Of a stretch of DNA of 64,000 nt, positions 24,301 to 36,115 are shown one piece after another (the stretch's first letter is position 1; each line of letters opens with the position of its first letter). Origin of the DNA: Xiphophorus maculatus (taxonomy: Eukaryota > Chordata > Actinopteri > Cyprinodontiformes > Poeciliidae); assembly GCF_002775205.1 (NCBI RefSeq), contig NC_036456.1, forward strand, positions 18,379,463-18,443,462, read 5' to 3'. A program made the translations under genes and the position numbers. The notes beneath the pieces were generated by a model. That model did no database searches and was not told the DNA's origin. It saw only the letters and a list, made by a program, of their open reading frames with translations.

Positions 24301-26621
24301 CAGAAATAGTTGGATACAAAATGATGTTTGGTTTTATAAGATTAACGATTAAAGCCTGACAGTACAAGAGAAGAGTCCAGAAAATCACATTTTTAAAGAA
24401 ATTAACTATATGCATTTTTTTCTTGTATCATATCTGATACATTAGGCTTTTGTGGTCGTGTGATTATTCTAAACAAATATATTAGGATTATTTTTTAATT
24501 TTATGAGGGACGTGTAAAATAGACCCAGAAGCATGCTTCCTTGAAATAGCTGAGTTTTATCATTTAAAAAGTATTAACATAAAGGGGAACAGGCCACAGA
24601 AATACTGTATCAAAAATAAAGTGAGGTTAACAATTTAAAACCTAATACAAGAGCAAAAGCCAGAAAATTCAGATTTTTAATAAATTCATAACTACAAAGA
24701 CTTTTTATAGTTTTTAAGTGCCTTGAGATGACATGTTATATAATGAACTGATTTAAATTATATAAAATATATTAGGTAGCATTTACTTAATACTTTTTTA
24801 AATGAATGAAATAACTTAGACGTTAAGAAAAGGAGGTGATCCTTTATGTGTCTGAGCTCCAGGTATTTTTCTTAATGCTTGGCTTAAAGTCAGAATAAAC
24901 TGTTGGAGTAGAGTTCAGGTTTAGCTCTGAGGGGGAAACGGGTCGGGAGAGGAAGAAGAGAAAGGAGTGTCTGTGTGTGTGGATGGGTGGTACGGGTAGA
25001 GGGGGCGGGCCAGCGTGGAGGAGAGGCCAAAGGGAAAGTCCTTCTCTTAAAGCCGAGCATTTACAAGAAACGGCTACAAGCCTGCCGCCCGATTGCACAA
25101 GATACACACACATTCACTCCCTGACTGTCACACTGTCTGAGGGTGTGTGGGTCAGTGTGACTCGGAAGGCGACTGACTGTCGGAAGTTGAAGAATGCAGG
25201 AAGCATGAAGAGAAACAGACGGAGGTTTTCTCCGGTTTTCAGGGAGGGATTGTTTCGCACCTCGTGCAGCTCATCAGCTCTCTCCGTTTGTTTACGCCGG
25301 CTTTTCCTCGCCGCGTCTCGGTTCTTTTCTCGCCTTTTTGTCACTCTGGGTCGAGGCCGGTTCCCCTCTCCTTCTCTCTCCTGCAAAAGCAAAAGCAAAA
25401 GGTTTAATTGCAGCCCTGCAGAGTTAATGACATACTCGAAAAGATCAGGTTTACTCCGTGTTCTCTCTGACTTCACGCGCCTCCTGGGTTTGGAATTGCA
25501 GCTATAAAAAGATAAGATAAAGATTTAAAAGCTAATCTATTATGAGGCAGCATGTGATCCCTAAAACTGAAGCAGAAAATTAATAAAAACATAAGCAACC
25601 CTGGACGTGTGAAGTTAAAACTGATCATCTTGAGATAGAAAGAAAGTACAGTAAATTTCAGATTTTTTTTTTTTTAAATAAAAATGTCAGGGTATAATTT
25701 CCAGAAAACTCCTGGTTTTAATAATAAAACCATCATTTTAGTAATAAAATGTGCTTTATGGTACTGTCTATATATAAGGTACCAATCCAATGTATTGTAG
25801 AAAAGTTACTGAAGTTCCTGCTTCATTTTCAGGTTCAGTTTTCATCCACTAACTTGAATAAATTTACCAAACTCCCCCTGTTTGTTCCCATTCCCATTAA
25901 CTTGAACATGTATGTTTGAAAACATTTAGAGTTTGGATTCTGTTTCCATTAGTTTTGTTTCCATTAGTTTTCTTTTCTCTTGAAATAGTAAGAGGGAACT
26001 GAGCATATTTTAAGGTACATTAATTAGTAATTGACACTTAAGTTTCATGAGTTTGAAAACTTCCTGCAGGAATCCCTGCAAACGACTGCATGGCTGCTGT
26101 CTTGTGGATACAGAGTGAAGATAAGGATTATAAATAGCAGTAAATATTCCCATTTCAAAGCAAAAGTGGAAGTACACACATCGTAATCCCTATGCTATTC
26201 AGTGACAAGAACAATATGAAACTCAGGTAGTTTATTAGAAATAACTCAGCCATTTTAGTTTATAACAACTATATATATATAAGGAAAGAAAAGGAATCCT
26301 CCCATTAAAGTGGACCGACTTTGTAACAATTCAAATATATCACTCTATCTAGCTAACATTTACAAATGTAGGAAAATAAACACGCTGACAAATGTCTTGT
26401 CTCCATTGAGCGGTCCGGTTCGATTCGGTTCGGTTCGCTATTTTATGTATGTACCAGGCGTTTCACGTCTCACTGAGCAGGCAGGACTAAACCCAAACGG
26501 CCAACATGGCGTCCTACTAGCACGACGACGAACGCGCTAGCCGTTAGCATGTCTCTTTCTTGTTGCGAGCAGTAACGTTTTTCTGTCCGCCAATCGATGG
26601 AGTGTGTTGTGTGACGTCAAA

Positions 26622-26672
<51 letters not shown>

Positions 26673-27373
26673 ATGTTTAAAAAATGAAGGGGTTGTGTGA
26701 CGCCACTAGCTCCGGCCTAACGGTGCCGTTATCGTTGTTCATTGACACACAGGGAGGCCCGGGAACGGTGCGGCAGGTTGTCCGTTATATGGGCCGATTT
26801 AATAACGGAAACAAAAGAACCGAACAGACTCCTCTAGAAACGAAGCAAAAATGGGATTTCACATAATCGATACATGTCATTAATTATCCATACTGGTTTG
26901 ACGTAGAGGGACTCCAGAAAAAATTTGGAACCCATATGGATTATTTCTATGCTGTACAATTTAAGCAGATAATATATTAATAACCATTTAAAACGTAGGG
27001 TGACCAATTAGTTGTCTCGGTCCATTCAATCTGAGGATATGGGGCCTAAATAGACTTGTTGGTTGGGTATCTGCTATACAAAAATCTATAAAATTGGTAA
27101 AATTCGGGCCCCATGCGGGATATGTCTATTTCTACTAGCCATTACTACAAACAATAATTATTTGTGGTAAAAAAAAAAAAAAAAAATACTGCACAGTAAT
27201 TGTTATATAGTTCAAATATGACAATATTGACATGTTAAATTTAATTAGATTATATATAAATAAAGGTGATGAGAGCTTACCAGAGCAGAGGTGCTGCTGC
27301 TGCACTCGTCCGCTGACAGGGAGCCGCAGGGGCTGCTCAGCTCACACCCGGTGTCCATGAACAGCAGGGGCAT
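18353..27373 (-). CDS. batf2: BATF-type bZIP transcription factor, probably BATF2
   Basis: Three coding exons at 27281-27373, 25261-25380 and 18353-19213, all phase 0, give 357 aa. The bZIP lies at about residues 45-105. The basic region has TKRREKNRDAARKSRRKQ with the NxxAAxxSR signature (N51 to R59), followed by leucines at 69, 76, 83 and 90 and the BATF-like end ALERHKPHCRL. BATF proteins lack a large activation domain, dimerise with JUN and act with IRF factors at AP-1/IRF composite sites in the nucleus. Classic BATF and BATF3 stop soon after the zipper. Here a Ser/Pro/Ala-rich tail of about 250 residues follows, as in BATF2, which also has a long tail. It contains a CAG-repeat-encoded polyalanine near residues 158-166 and ends in an acidic-hydrophobic patch, SLSELLEVNEWILSGFG. 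BATF2 also fits the neighbours: PPP2R5B and ARL2 flank BATF2 on human 11q13. Exon 2 uses a weak GTGCGA donor. A lineage-specific batf paralogue is the main alternative. Confidence 0.85.
19345..20008. mobile_element. Family B copy with a probable nested insertion
   Basis: It aligns with 2529-3146 on both sides but carries about 200 unrelated bases at roughly 19,455-19,665. The right end is GGTCCCCTTTGTTA; the left end is truncated. Confidence 0.6.
20583..20880. mobile_element. Family A copy 2
   Basis: It matches 701-986 closely, with GTTTCCCCCAGAAAACTTG on the left and GGGGGAAACTCTGG on the right. The same CCTGGTGGCCCGCCAGGCTT palindrome is present. Confidence 0.75.
21960..22105 (+). mobile_element. 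3' end of a LINE of L2/CR1 type
   Basis: TTTGTGACAATGACAATAAAG followed by (ATCTT)n repeats is the typical 3' tail of fish L2-like retrotransposons. No reverse transcriptase remains. Confidence 0.6.
22424..22690. repeat. Minisatellite of TCAGAATTCTGA units
   Basis: About a dozen self-complementary CAGAATTCTG-type units are spaced by A/T-rich linkers. Confidence 0.85.
22697..22914. repeat. Local direct repeat, copy 1
   Basis: It matches 23416-23610 along its length, starting at ATGCCATTTATTGTGTTTTT and ending at TTAATTCCTTATTG. Confidence 0.85.
23416..23610. repeat. Local direct repeat, copy 2
   Basis: It is the partner of 22697-22914, about 720 bases away, and lacks about 20 bases (the GCTGCAGGTTTCAGACCCC part) present in copy 1. 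Confidence 0.85.
24146..24695. repeat. Tandem duplication of a 276-base unit
   Basis: Unit 1 (24146-24421) and unit 2 (24422-24695) share, in order, ATCATAT.TGATA, GCTTTTGTG, ATTATTCTAAACA, GACGTGT.AAATA, CTTGAAATAGC and AGTCCAGAAAAT-like blocks. They have diverged clearly, so the event is old. Confidence 0.75.
25381..27280. other. batf2 intron 1
   Basis: No exon recognised. It contains a CpG-rich patch at about 26,400-26,590 and 26,695-26,800 with no recognised content, and the TAAA microsatellite between them. Confidence 0.55.
26619..26674. repeat. (TAAA)n microsatellite
   Basis: Fourteen perfect units. GTTGTGTGACG occurs on both sides, at about 26,606 and 26,693, as if the tract arose within a short duplication. 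Confidence 0.95.
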
Positions 27374-27437
27374 GTTTCTCCTCCAGCAGGACTGACTTTC
27401 ACCCGGTCCGGATCAGCACACATCCAGCCTAGCAGGA

Positions 27438-27444
27438 TGAGTCA
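27438..27444. promoter_or_regulatory. AP-1 consensus site (TGAGTCA) near the batf2 start
   Basis: A perfect palindromic AP-1 site lies 65 bases upstream of the batf2 ATG, in its leader or promoter. BATF and JUN dimers bind this sequence, so autoregulation is possible. A seven-base match can also arise by chance. Confidence 0.35.
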
Positions 27445-27544
27445 GGCCGACCCACCTGGTTCTGCAGGTAGCTCGGTGAGCTGCTGCTGATGCTGTGTGA
27501 GGACTGAGCCGCTCAGTCAGCTGCTCCGACCAGTTTTGAGTGCA

Positions 27545-27597
27545 GGCGGGTTGACTCCCGGCAGATGATGATGATTATGATGATGATGGTGATGCAA
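27545..27597. repeat. GATGAT-type microsatellite in batf2 promoter
   Basis: Imperfect ATG/ATT triplets run through this stretch, between the ISRE-type motif and the coding exon of batf2. Length changes here would alter promoter spacing. Confidence 0.7.
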
Positions 27598-27614
27598 CAT
27601 GACGCAGCAGCTTC

Positions 27615-27624
27615 TTTCGGTTTC
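27615..27624 (-). promoter_or_regulatory. ISRE-type motif upstream of batf2
   Basis: Read on the minus strand the bases are GAAACCGAAA, a perfect match to the GAAANNGAAA core bound by IRF and ISGF3 factors. It lies about 240 bases upstream of the batf2 ATG on the coding strand side. Human BATF2 (also called SARI) is interferon-inducible, so the site has a plausible role. Binding itself is inferred. Confidence 0.5.
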
Positions 27625-30600
27625 TCTTTATTTTAAACGGCCCCGTTAATACTAAAGCTGGCATAGGCTACCTTCACTTGCTGTTTGTTAGTTTCACTTA
27701 GCCGGCATGTAAACAAAAGACGCTCAAGTGTTCCGCCAAGATGGCGCCGAACAGACTAAAACTCGTGGTGATTGCCAGACAGCTACACATTTCCTGAGAT
27801 AAATCTGTTTCCAGGTGTAAACATTTGCGACAACCTGAAAACCGTAACCGCCGTTTCCCACAACCCGTGAAGGGCTCCAGGCTTTTCCAAGCGGAAACTT
27901 TGACCATATTAGGAGAGAGGTGGTCGCACTTCCCCCACGTTCAGGGAATTTCTGGAATCAGTTTTGCCGGGAAACGAACAGAACCCACCCCCTCAGGAAA
28001 CACAGTATTTTTTTTACTAGGCCTGCGTGGAAAAGGACTTCCTACGAATCCCTTAATGACTGCAGCTTGCAGCCAAAAGCTGAACATCCAGACTCAGGAC
28101 GAGTCAGAGGTTTCTTTACACAGCTGCTTTGTTTCTGCTCCTCTGCAGGGTGTACAGTAGTCCAAAAAGAACGTTCTGTTCAAAGGAAAGTACTCCTTTG
28201 CAGTCATTTCACTCATAGACATATATATATAGATCAGAACATACTTTATTTCTCCCCTAGGAGAAATTGCGTATTGGTAGACAGGCTCCCATCCAGAACG
28301 TTAAATATTACTAAACATAACAATTAGTGATATAGAATTTATAACACGTGTGTAAATACAAGAGATTTATGTATAAAATGCATTAAATAAATACAAATGA
28401 GAACAAATATCTAAATGGAAATATGTGATTCTACGAAATATTTAATTCTGCTGCTTCTGGGCTGACATAGTGTAAAATATCTTATTTGAAAACTATTTCC
28501 ACCTTTAATACAATCTTTGTCCTGTTTGATTCAACTGACAAAAAGCTAATTTGAAAATGTACTAAAACTAGCACTAACCGGCCTGTAGAAGAGAGCACAC
28601 CCTTGTTGTGTGCTTTCCAGGGTTAGGGTAGGTGTCGTTTTATAGCATAATGAATTAACTATGTTACCTTCAGTTGCTATAAATAAAGGCTGTATATATC
28701 AAACATGACTTAAAAGAAAATTTACTTCCTGATTTAACACCTTGAATTTGGGCCCCTGTCTCTTTAAAAACTCTGCCTTCAGGAAGTCATCACAACATGC
28801 TCTTCTAGTAACCCTTTTACAACATTTTTATCAACTTTGGGCTGAGAAGTAGCTCAGCATATGTGCAGTTCCGCCAGGCGTTTGCTAATTGCTGCTGGCT
28901 AGTCTGAAGGAGCAGAGTGAGGGAGTCAGAGGGATGAGCGCCCCTCAACAAGTCTACTACTTTGACTCAGCTTCCGAAAACTTCCAAGTTTCCGGAAGCT
29001 CAGAAACTTAAAAACTGCAGCCCTGAGGAGGAGCTGCGTCTTGAAGGCGGGGCTAAGTCCATCCAGGCGTTTTGCACAGCTGAATGGTTGCCATGCAGAT
29101 TAAAGGATTTCTCAAACATGCATGAAGGAGTCAAAGCAACACTCCAAGTATGATTTTGGTGAGGGAATAACATTAAAAAGTTGATTTTACACAACACTCC
29201 CCTTTAAACTCGTCCACCTTCAATGACGTCTTCCTGCTGCTTCACGTTTCTCATTCATGTTCTGACTTGTTTAATTCATTTTCTCTCCAGGGTTTTTCCA
29301 CTTCCACAGAAACTTCTTACTCTTTAAACCAACCTCACATTTCTCTTCTCGTTAAATAAGTCCTTCTTAAATCTGCGTCCATTTTTCCATCACTCTTCCA
29401 TGTTCAGAAATTTATGTCGATTATCTGGAAATTTGCTGCTTGTTAAATTTCTGATTCCTGGCCGTTATGACCCAGCAATGCCCATGACCTAAAAACTGAA
29501 CTTTTGGTCTTGTATGGCTTTCTTTGGACAGAAAACATTTTAATTGACAAAAAAAAACAAAACTGATGACAAACTGCATTGATGTGTTTTTTAATATAGA
29601 TTTTTACTACATAGTCTGCACTTCAGGTTTTGCTTCTCCATAAGCATTGGTTTCATATCTTCTTTTTTTATTTAATGGTATTTTTATTTTATAGACTTTC
29701 CTAGCAGCATTGTAACACTGCAGTCTCTTCTCGATTTTAAAATATATGAGCTGATTTCTAAGATTATCTTAGGAGAAGCATTTGATTTAGAGCAAGAAAT
29801 GTTACTTGCAATAACTGCACTTTCAAACAAATAATACTGTCTCATACTGTTTTAGTTTTTACTCCTTTTTGTACTCTTTGTTTTTCTTTTACAAACCCTG
29901 CTGTAGGCACAGAAATTGTTTGTTTGAACACTCTGAACTGGTTGCCAGTCAGTCACACGCTATATTTACATTTCTGTTTGAACCTTTTTCCTATTTTGTC
30001 ACTGCAGAGTGAAAGGTATTTCATTAGGGATTTCTGTGACAGACCAAAACAAATTACTGAACAATTTGGAATTTAAAGCAAAATTATACAGTACTGTTAT
30101 TTTTTTTTTATTATTATTTTACAAAGAAAATCTGAAAACTGTGGTTTTTGTTTGTAGTCAGCCAGTCTCAGTCACCACTTTGTTGAGTCATCTTTTACTA
30201 CAGTTACACCTCATGTAAAGTATTTCCTTCAAGTCAAGCTGAAACTCTGTCAGATTGGAGGAAATACATACATAAACGTGAAGTTTTGCCACAGATTCAC
30301 ATTTATTTGGATCTAAACTTTGACTGGGCCATTTTTACACGAATGAGGATGGCGTAATTCCAACTTTGACCACTGGGTGGCGACAAACATCCCGTATATC
30401 ACTAGTGTACATTTTTCTGAACCAGGCAGATAAAATAATTACACAAATTTAATGGGTAAATGAAACAAAAAATAACTTAAATCTTATTATGTATCAAAAC
30501 ATTTATCAAAAGGAATTTTATTTTTTGCTTTTAAAAATAATTTTGATCTTAAAAAATCAGCGAAAAACTAATGAACGTATCACGAAAAGTACATTATTCA

Positions 30601-31334
30601 AACAGTCCCATATTATTTTAAGGTTGTACTAGTTCACTTTTGTTTATTTAACACAATATGAGGTAAAAAAAAAAAAAAAAAAAAAAAAGAAACATAGACA
30701 ACAATAAATAGCATATTGCATTAGAAGGCTCAGAGAAATTATGTAAATTCTCCACTGACATAACAAACGTTATATCAATCTATCAGTGCCATACCATCAT
30801 CTATATGCAAAACAAATTAGAAACATTGACAACATAAAGTTTACATATTGATTTATTCGAATAAACAAAAATAAGTGTTTGAATAAAAACAGCTGCAACG
30901 CAATAATTAGATGCTCTTTATTTATGTATTTATTTAGTACAGGAATATTTTTCAGCCAAGTGAAAAAACATATTCCCTAGTTAAGCATCCTATAATAGAA
31001 AATGTATGAAAAATCAAAAATTGTTTCATAAAAACAGATTTTAAAGTTAAACAAATCTTGAGAAAATACTTGTTCAATCAAACAGAATGAACAGACCATG
31101 TTTAAAATGTATTTAAAATGTCTTCACATCTGTGTTAAAGCACTTTTTGGGTTCATACCTTCCATTAGATACAGGGATAAAATTAAAGTTCCTGACATTT
31201 GATCATTTAAATCTTGTAACGGAAGTCATAGTTTGCAGAGAGGTTTCAAATGATTAAATGGAAACAGAACTTAAAATTTAGAAAAATATGTTCAAGTAAT
31301 GCACATTTTAGTTCTATTGCCGCACACAGCTTCC

Positions 31335-31625
31335 CGCCCCAACATGGCGGAAGCGTTGACGTCTCTTGGCAGCAGTTTATAACTGTTTTCAGTGCAGTTT
31401 CACCTAGCTAACCATTGGCCAATCAACTAGCTTCAAGAACACGTAACAGCCAATTGGACCTTTGTTAGAAGCAAATTAACCAATCGGAGGCTATGAGGGG
31501 CGGGTCCAACACTCCCGGATGCGTGATGGATTCCAATGCGGCTTCTGAAAGCTAACACGTTTATCCAACGGTTACTGTCTTTGTAATGCGAAAATATTTA
31601 TTTTGGGGATTTTTTACGCTTCAAG
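31335..31625 (+). promoter_or_regulatory. arl2 promoter region
   Basis: The bases before the arl2 ATG hold an AACATGGCGG element (YY1-like) near 31,342, two CCAAT boxes near 31,418 and 31,481, and a GGGGCGGG box near 31,499. No TATA box is evident. This is the usual make-up of a housekeeping promoter. A short leader then runs to the ATG at 31,626. Confidence 0.55.
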
Positions 31626-33934
31626 ATGGGGTTGCTGACGATATTAAAGAAGATGAAGCAGAAGGAGCGGGAGATGAGGCTTCTGATGCTGTATCCTTTT
31701 CCGTAACGGCTAGCTAAAAACAAAGTAGCATCCAGAAAAATATGCAAAAAGTAGAAAAAAATGTGAGTATAAAAAAAACAGTTGTTTGCTGCAGCACTTA
31801 CATGTTTTTCTGTTTTCTTATCACAACACTTTATACTTGAAAAGGCTATAAATATTTAACAATGTAGATAAATGAGGATGTCTAGCTAAGCTTAATTGTA
31901 GCATCATATTTAAAGGTAATTCAAAGTGCTTTAGAAAGAACCGTAGGATCAAATGTAAAGAAATTGACATTAAAAATGTTTAAATAACTGACTTAATGTC
32001 AGACAGTGAGAAATAATCTCATTATAATTGTCCACTATATCAATGGAAGAGATGGTTTGAGCCTCATCCTTCTCACAGTTACACATCAAATCAAAGGGAC
32101 CAAAACCAGATGGAATAATTGTACAACATGCAAGACCTCAACCAAAAAAAGGAACAAATCAACTAATATAGTAGAGCCAATCCAGCGTCCTGCCACCACA
32201 AGTGGTGCCATTCAAGAGTACAACCCTGGTTTTGATGGTTTTCTCAGAATTAACTGGTTTAAATTTGGTTTCTGGTTTGAGGATTCTCAATAAAGTGCTA
32301 TGGCAGAATATTAATGTTGCTTTATTTAGTATTTGCTATACAAAATGACAAAAATAAATAAAATAAAAAATCAAACATTACAAATAGTAGTGTTTTTATG
32401 AAGCTGTGTGGAGTTTCTTTAACTTTGCTCCCTGCAGAGGTCTGGATAACGCAGGGAAGACGACCATCCTGAAGAAGTTCAACGGAGAAGACGTCAGCAC
32501 CATCTCTCCAACGCTGGGCTTCAACATCAAAACCCTGGAGCACAGAGGGTCAGTAACTCTCAGTCCTGGAGGACAAAAGCTTTGCTTTTCATTTTTAAGA
32601 CCTGAGAAAATCATGTGTGACAGGAAAAACCTTTAGCGTTATTTAATCTGGGTGTTGGAAGTAATCATCTGTGAAAGAGTGCTGAATTTCCACCTTGATT
32701 CCACTCTGACGTTTTTCCAGCTTTAAGCTGAATATCTGGGACGTTGGAGGTCAGAAGTCCCTGCGCTCCTACTGGAGGAACTACTTTGAGAGCACGGACG
32801 GGCTGGTGTGGGTGGTGGACAGCGCTGACCGACTCCGAATGGAGGACTGCAGGCAGGAACTGAGCGCGCTGCTGCTGGAGGAGGTTCACCTTACTTCTAA
32901 TTCTGGTTAAAGTCATAGAAACTATAGTGATGAAACGTTGGTTTGTTTTCTTGGCAATAATCAAGAATTACAAGTAAGTAGGTGAGAGTTTTACATAAAC
33001 TAGTCTTATCTCAGTTGATTGAAGAAGAACAATGTTGGCAAAACAAATCTGCCACTCTGGAAGGAAATAATTAGATTAGTAGGTAGAGCTGAAACGATTA
33101 ATCGATTACTGAGATAATCGTCAACTAACTTAGTAATCAATTAACTGTTAATAGGAGTATAAAGACTCTAAAAAAGGCCATTTGCTGAAAGAACAGACTC
33201 AGAGCTATAATCAAAACTGTTAAAAAATATATTTTGTATTTGATAAAATATGTTTAAAAACATTTTTGTAAATATGTTCTACTCAGAACTTGTGACAATT
33301 TTAGGTTTTTGGTTCAAATTCTGTTAAAAAAATGTTAAACACATTTTGCTATCCAGTTATTAATCAGTAATCACTACACTGTGTCGATAAATCAACTAGA
33401 AACTGCTGAGCTTTTCAGATGTTAGAACATTTTTTAGCTGCAGATGTATCCTTTACCACAAATGATCAAATGTTCAGTAAAGGAATGAATAATTTAATGT
33501 GTTTGTATTTATTGTATAAGTGTGGTTAAGTGAAAAATCTGCAGGATGTATAAATGTTTTTTTTATCCAATCAGAATAATTGAGCAGTTAGTTCCAGCTC
33601 TATTGCAGAGTCCAGATAATTTATTTCCATCATCTTTTTTCCTGTTGCAGAGATTAGCTGGTGCAACGCTGCTGGTGTTTGCCAACAAACAGGATTTACC
33701 AGGAGCGCTGACCAAAGAGGCGATACGAGAGGTAAAATAAAACAAGTCCCAGCTTTTCTAAATGGGCTCATTTTATGTTTCTTTTCTTTTTAAATGCAGG
33801 TTTTGGCTCTGGATGACATCAATACTCATCACTGGTGCATCATCGGCTGCAGCGCAGTGACAGGAGAGAACCTGTTGGCCGGAGTGGACTGGATGTTAGA
33901 TGATATTGCTGCAAGGATCTTCACTGCAGAATGA
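31626..33934 (+). CDS. arl2: ADP-ribosylation factor-like GTPase 2
   Basis: Five exons at 31626-31690, 32438-32548, 32721-32883, 33651-33731 and 33800-33934 join in frame to 184 aa, the exact length of mammalian ARL2. The protein starts [20 protein letters not shown] and carries every GTPase motif: GLDNAGKT (residues 23-30, with T30), SPTLGFN, WDVGGQ (with Q70), NKQD (125-128) and CSA (157-159). It ends [14 protein letters not shown]2 is a soluble small GTPase that works with tubulin cofactors in tubulin folding, releases lipidated cargo from carrier proteins of the PDE6D/UNC119 type, and also has a mitochondrial pool. All introns have GT/AG ends. An ATTAAA signal at about 34,012 follows the stop by about 80 bases. 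ARL3 is excluded by the [14 protein letters not shown] start. The gene is convergent with the snoRNA host gene downstream. Confidence 0.97.
33085..33505. mobile_element. Family D element in arl2 intron 3
   Basis: It starts AGAGCTGAAACGATTAATCG and shares GAAAGAACAGACTCAGAGC-like and TAAATATGTTCTACTCAGAA blocks with 17003-17290. Its right part matches 9918-10080. Confidence 0.65.
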
Positions 33935-34980
33935 GACTCTGGTTCTGTTAGAATTAGAAACCTGGACTTTTGTTTTGCTTTTGTGTTATAAGAGATGTTT
34001 GAGTTTCTTTATTAAATGGTTGTCTCTATGATCAAGGTTCTGGTTCTGAATTGACTTTCAGGTAAATTTTATATCTGCCAGGCAGAAACTTAGCAAAAGG
34101 TTTAAATCCCATCCACAACCCATCTTGGTGGAAACTACATGTTTTATTTACAGCACCATTTATGGATCAGAAACATGCAGCCTAGAACTAGCAGCTAAAA
34201 GCTAGTGGTTCTGGTCCACCTCTAACTCCCAGCCTAAATTTGGCAGATGGCTACATTTTCCAAATGTATTAATGTGTGCTGGTCCATTTACAGGTTAAGA
34301 GGATCCAGATGGAGGCAAAGCTTTCATTATGTCTGCTTTTATGTTCCAGACAGTATTAATGCTTGTATATTTTTGCAACAAAACTTCTTAAAAACAAACC
34401 AGTATCAAATCCAGCAGCAAAATTAAAGTGCCTGAGGAGAAAAGTATGAATGACTCCTTCCAGAGTCCAGAACTCATTTTATAACCTTTTTCTTAGTTTA
34501 AACCCATTGTGCCCCCTGCTGGTTAAAACTGATATAAACTAGAAGTTTAAAATGTGTACAGACAGGACAGCACAATAGTTAATTTTATTGAATCTCAAGT
34601 TTTCTAGGAATTAAAAAGAAAAAAAAAATGTAAATCTGAGTTTGAATTGCTGCCATTTTTCTTGAAGAAAAATCAGATTAATCTTCAGTGATTTTTTTTC
34701 CTCATGTTTGACTTGAGTTCTGAAATTTGTTTCCCACCTACAACAACCCTTGTATACCAACATAAAATTCTAATGCAGTTAAATTTTTTATAGAAAAAAA
34801 AAAGACAATTTTTATATTTTGTCAGTTTTAATGCACAGAAAACAATAAAAAAAAACAAAAAACAGCAAGTTCTTCAGATTCCGCTGGAGTCCACCTGCAT
34901 TAAAAAAGAAGAAAGGAAGATTTTAGATAAACAAGACTATACAGGTGGTGGGATGTAAAAGTTTAGGGAGCTAATAAATG

Positions 34981-35060
34981 CCACAAAAATCAGAACAATA
35001 CCAATCAGTCATTGATTCTCAGACTGGGGCGGTACCAGAAACTCATCACGATGCAAGTGG
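34981..35060 (-). ncRNA. snord31: C/D box snoRNA U31, copy 3
   Basis: It lies in host intron 14. C box GTGATGA (35043-35049), guide GTACCGCCCCAGTC, D' CTGA (35019-35022), D CTGA (34990-34993) and a CCAC/GTGG stem. Of the three copies it is closest to human U31, including the GGTATT..TTCTGA end. Confidence 0.92.
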
Positions 35061-35299
35061 TCGTTTCTAAAAACGTTAAAATTCGAAGAAGCTCCGATAC
35101 TCACCAGCAAACCTCAAGCCAAGACGTCAGGCTGTCGAAAAGAAAGGCATAGAGTCAACGTTTACTTAATAGATATATACCATTGCAGATGTGCAACCCA
35201 TGAGAGAATCAAAGATTTCAAGCCTGGGATGTGATCAGCTTTTGTTTTTCAGCCAGAACTCCATCAGAACTCAGCAGGTCACCTTACACCTGAGAAACT

Positions 35300-35396
35300 C
35301 AGGGTTCTCAGTGCCAAAACTGAGCCAACAGGAGCGGAAACTAGCTGAGTCAGGGTAGGACGAGTTTAATGGTTCGGAGTTTCATCACTTCTACAA
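35300..35396 (-). ncRNA. Candidate orphan C/D box snoRNA
   Basis: It lies in host intron 13, the only intron besides intron 11 with no recognised snoRNA. There is a C box GTGATGA (35382-35388), a possible D' CTGA at 35350-35353 preceded by CTCGTCCTACC, and a possible D box CTGA at 35308-35311. No clear closing stem and no rRNA target is known to me. A related segment lies in intron 11 (about 36,330-36,425), where the C box is ATGATGT. Confidence 0.33.
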
Positions 35397-35534
35397 TCCC
35401 AGGCACATCAGTTGGTTTTACATACCTAAAATATAGTCTGGTCAGAAGTTTCATCGTCCTCAAGAAGAAAACCTGCAAAAAGCAGCGAATTAGAGGCCGA
35501 GTGACGACCGGACTGTGACAAACAGTGAACTTCG

Positions 35535-35609
35535 TGGATCAGAGGGGGATACCAGTCAGTCATTGCTTCTCAGACTGGGGTGGTATCAACAAGAAAATCA
35601 TCATCTCCA
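35535..35609 (-). ncRNA. snord31: C/D box snoRNA U31, copy 2
   Basis: It lies in host intron 12. C box ATGATGA (35598-35604), D' CTGA (35570-35573) and D CTGA (35539-35542). Its guide reads ATACCACCCCAGTC: one base differs from the other copies and would give one mismatch with 28S rRNA. It may be a weakened or retargeted copy. Confidence 0.85.
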
Positions 35610-35902
35610 TTAGAATATAACTTTAAAAAAAGGGAACCACTACTTCTGAAAATGACAACAAAAAAAGTAATGTACTTTTGTTGGAAACCAGTCACATGAA
35701 GGGTTTTGCATCACCAAACTGCACAAATTAAATATTTAATCACATTTTCAAATTTATTGGCACTTTATTCGCCTACTGACCAGTGGAGAAAATGGTAAAC
35801 GATCCCAATAATTTAAACTCAATAACTAGAATTAATAAGTTAAAATTCTTAACTTCTCACTATAAATGATAAACGTCCACCACTAGCTGAGTTACAATTC
35901 AT

Positions 35903-36115
35903 AAACCACTTTGCATTCTTGTTGGTTGTGCAGGAGGCTCCACTTCTGCTTTTCAACAATGTAGTTGTATAATTGTGCATCTGTCTGAAAGCTCAAAATA
36001 GGCAGAACTGAGCAGATTAAAATCTCACTATCCAAGAATGATTTTGTGCAAAGAAAAATGCAACACGTTTCATATAGCCAATAGAGACACCCTAACCATT
36101 ACAGGTCCATTTAAA
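35903..36115. mobile_element. Family B fragment, reverse orientation, in host intron 12
   Basis: It contains TTGTGCAGGAGGCTCCACTT and ends ACAGGTCCATTTAAA, the inverse of the family B left half. Confidence 0.65.

Larger units (their letters stand above)
19214..25260. other. batf2 intron 2
   Basis: Six kilobases with no recognised exon. They hold family A and B elements, a LINE tail, an AGAATTCT-rich minisatellite and two local duplications, all listed separately. Confidence 0.6.
27374..31334. other. Divergent intergenic region between batf2 and arl2
   Basis: Apart from the batf2 promoter at its left end, no gene was recognised. The frames at 27,825-28,330 and 28,960-29,200 lack familiar motifs. 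About 28,215-28,420 resembles a LINE-tail fragment (ATACTTTATTTCTCCCCTAG). A poly(A) run sits at 30,667-30,688. Confidence 0.5.

Noticed and set aside
24977-25507. Plus-strand frame of 176 codons
   Set aside because: It is antisense to batf2 exon 2 (the bZIP basic region), which is the real coding strand.
27825-28327. Plus-strand frames of 111 and 135 codons upstream of batf2
   Set aside because: No recognisable motif, two competing frames overlap, and no promoter or splice pattern supports them.
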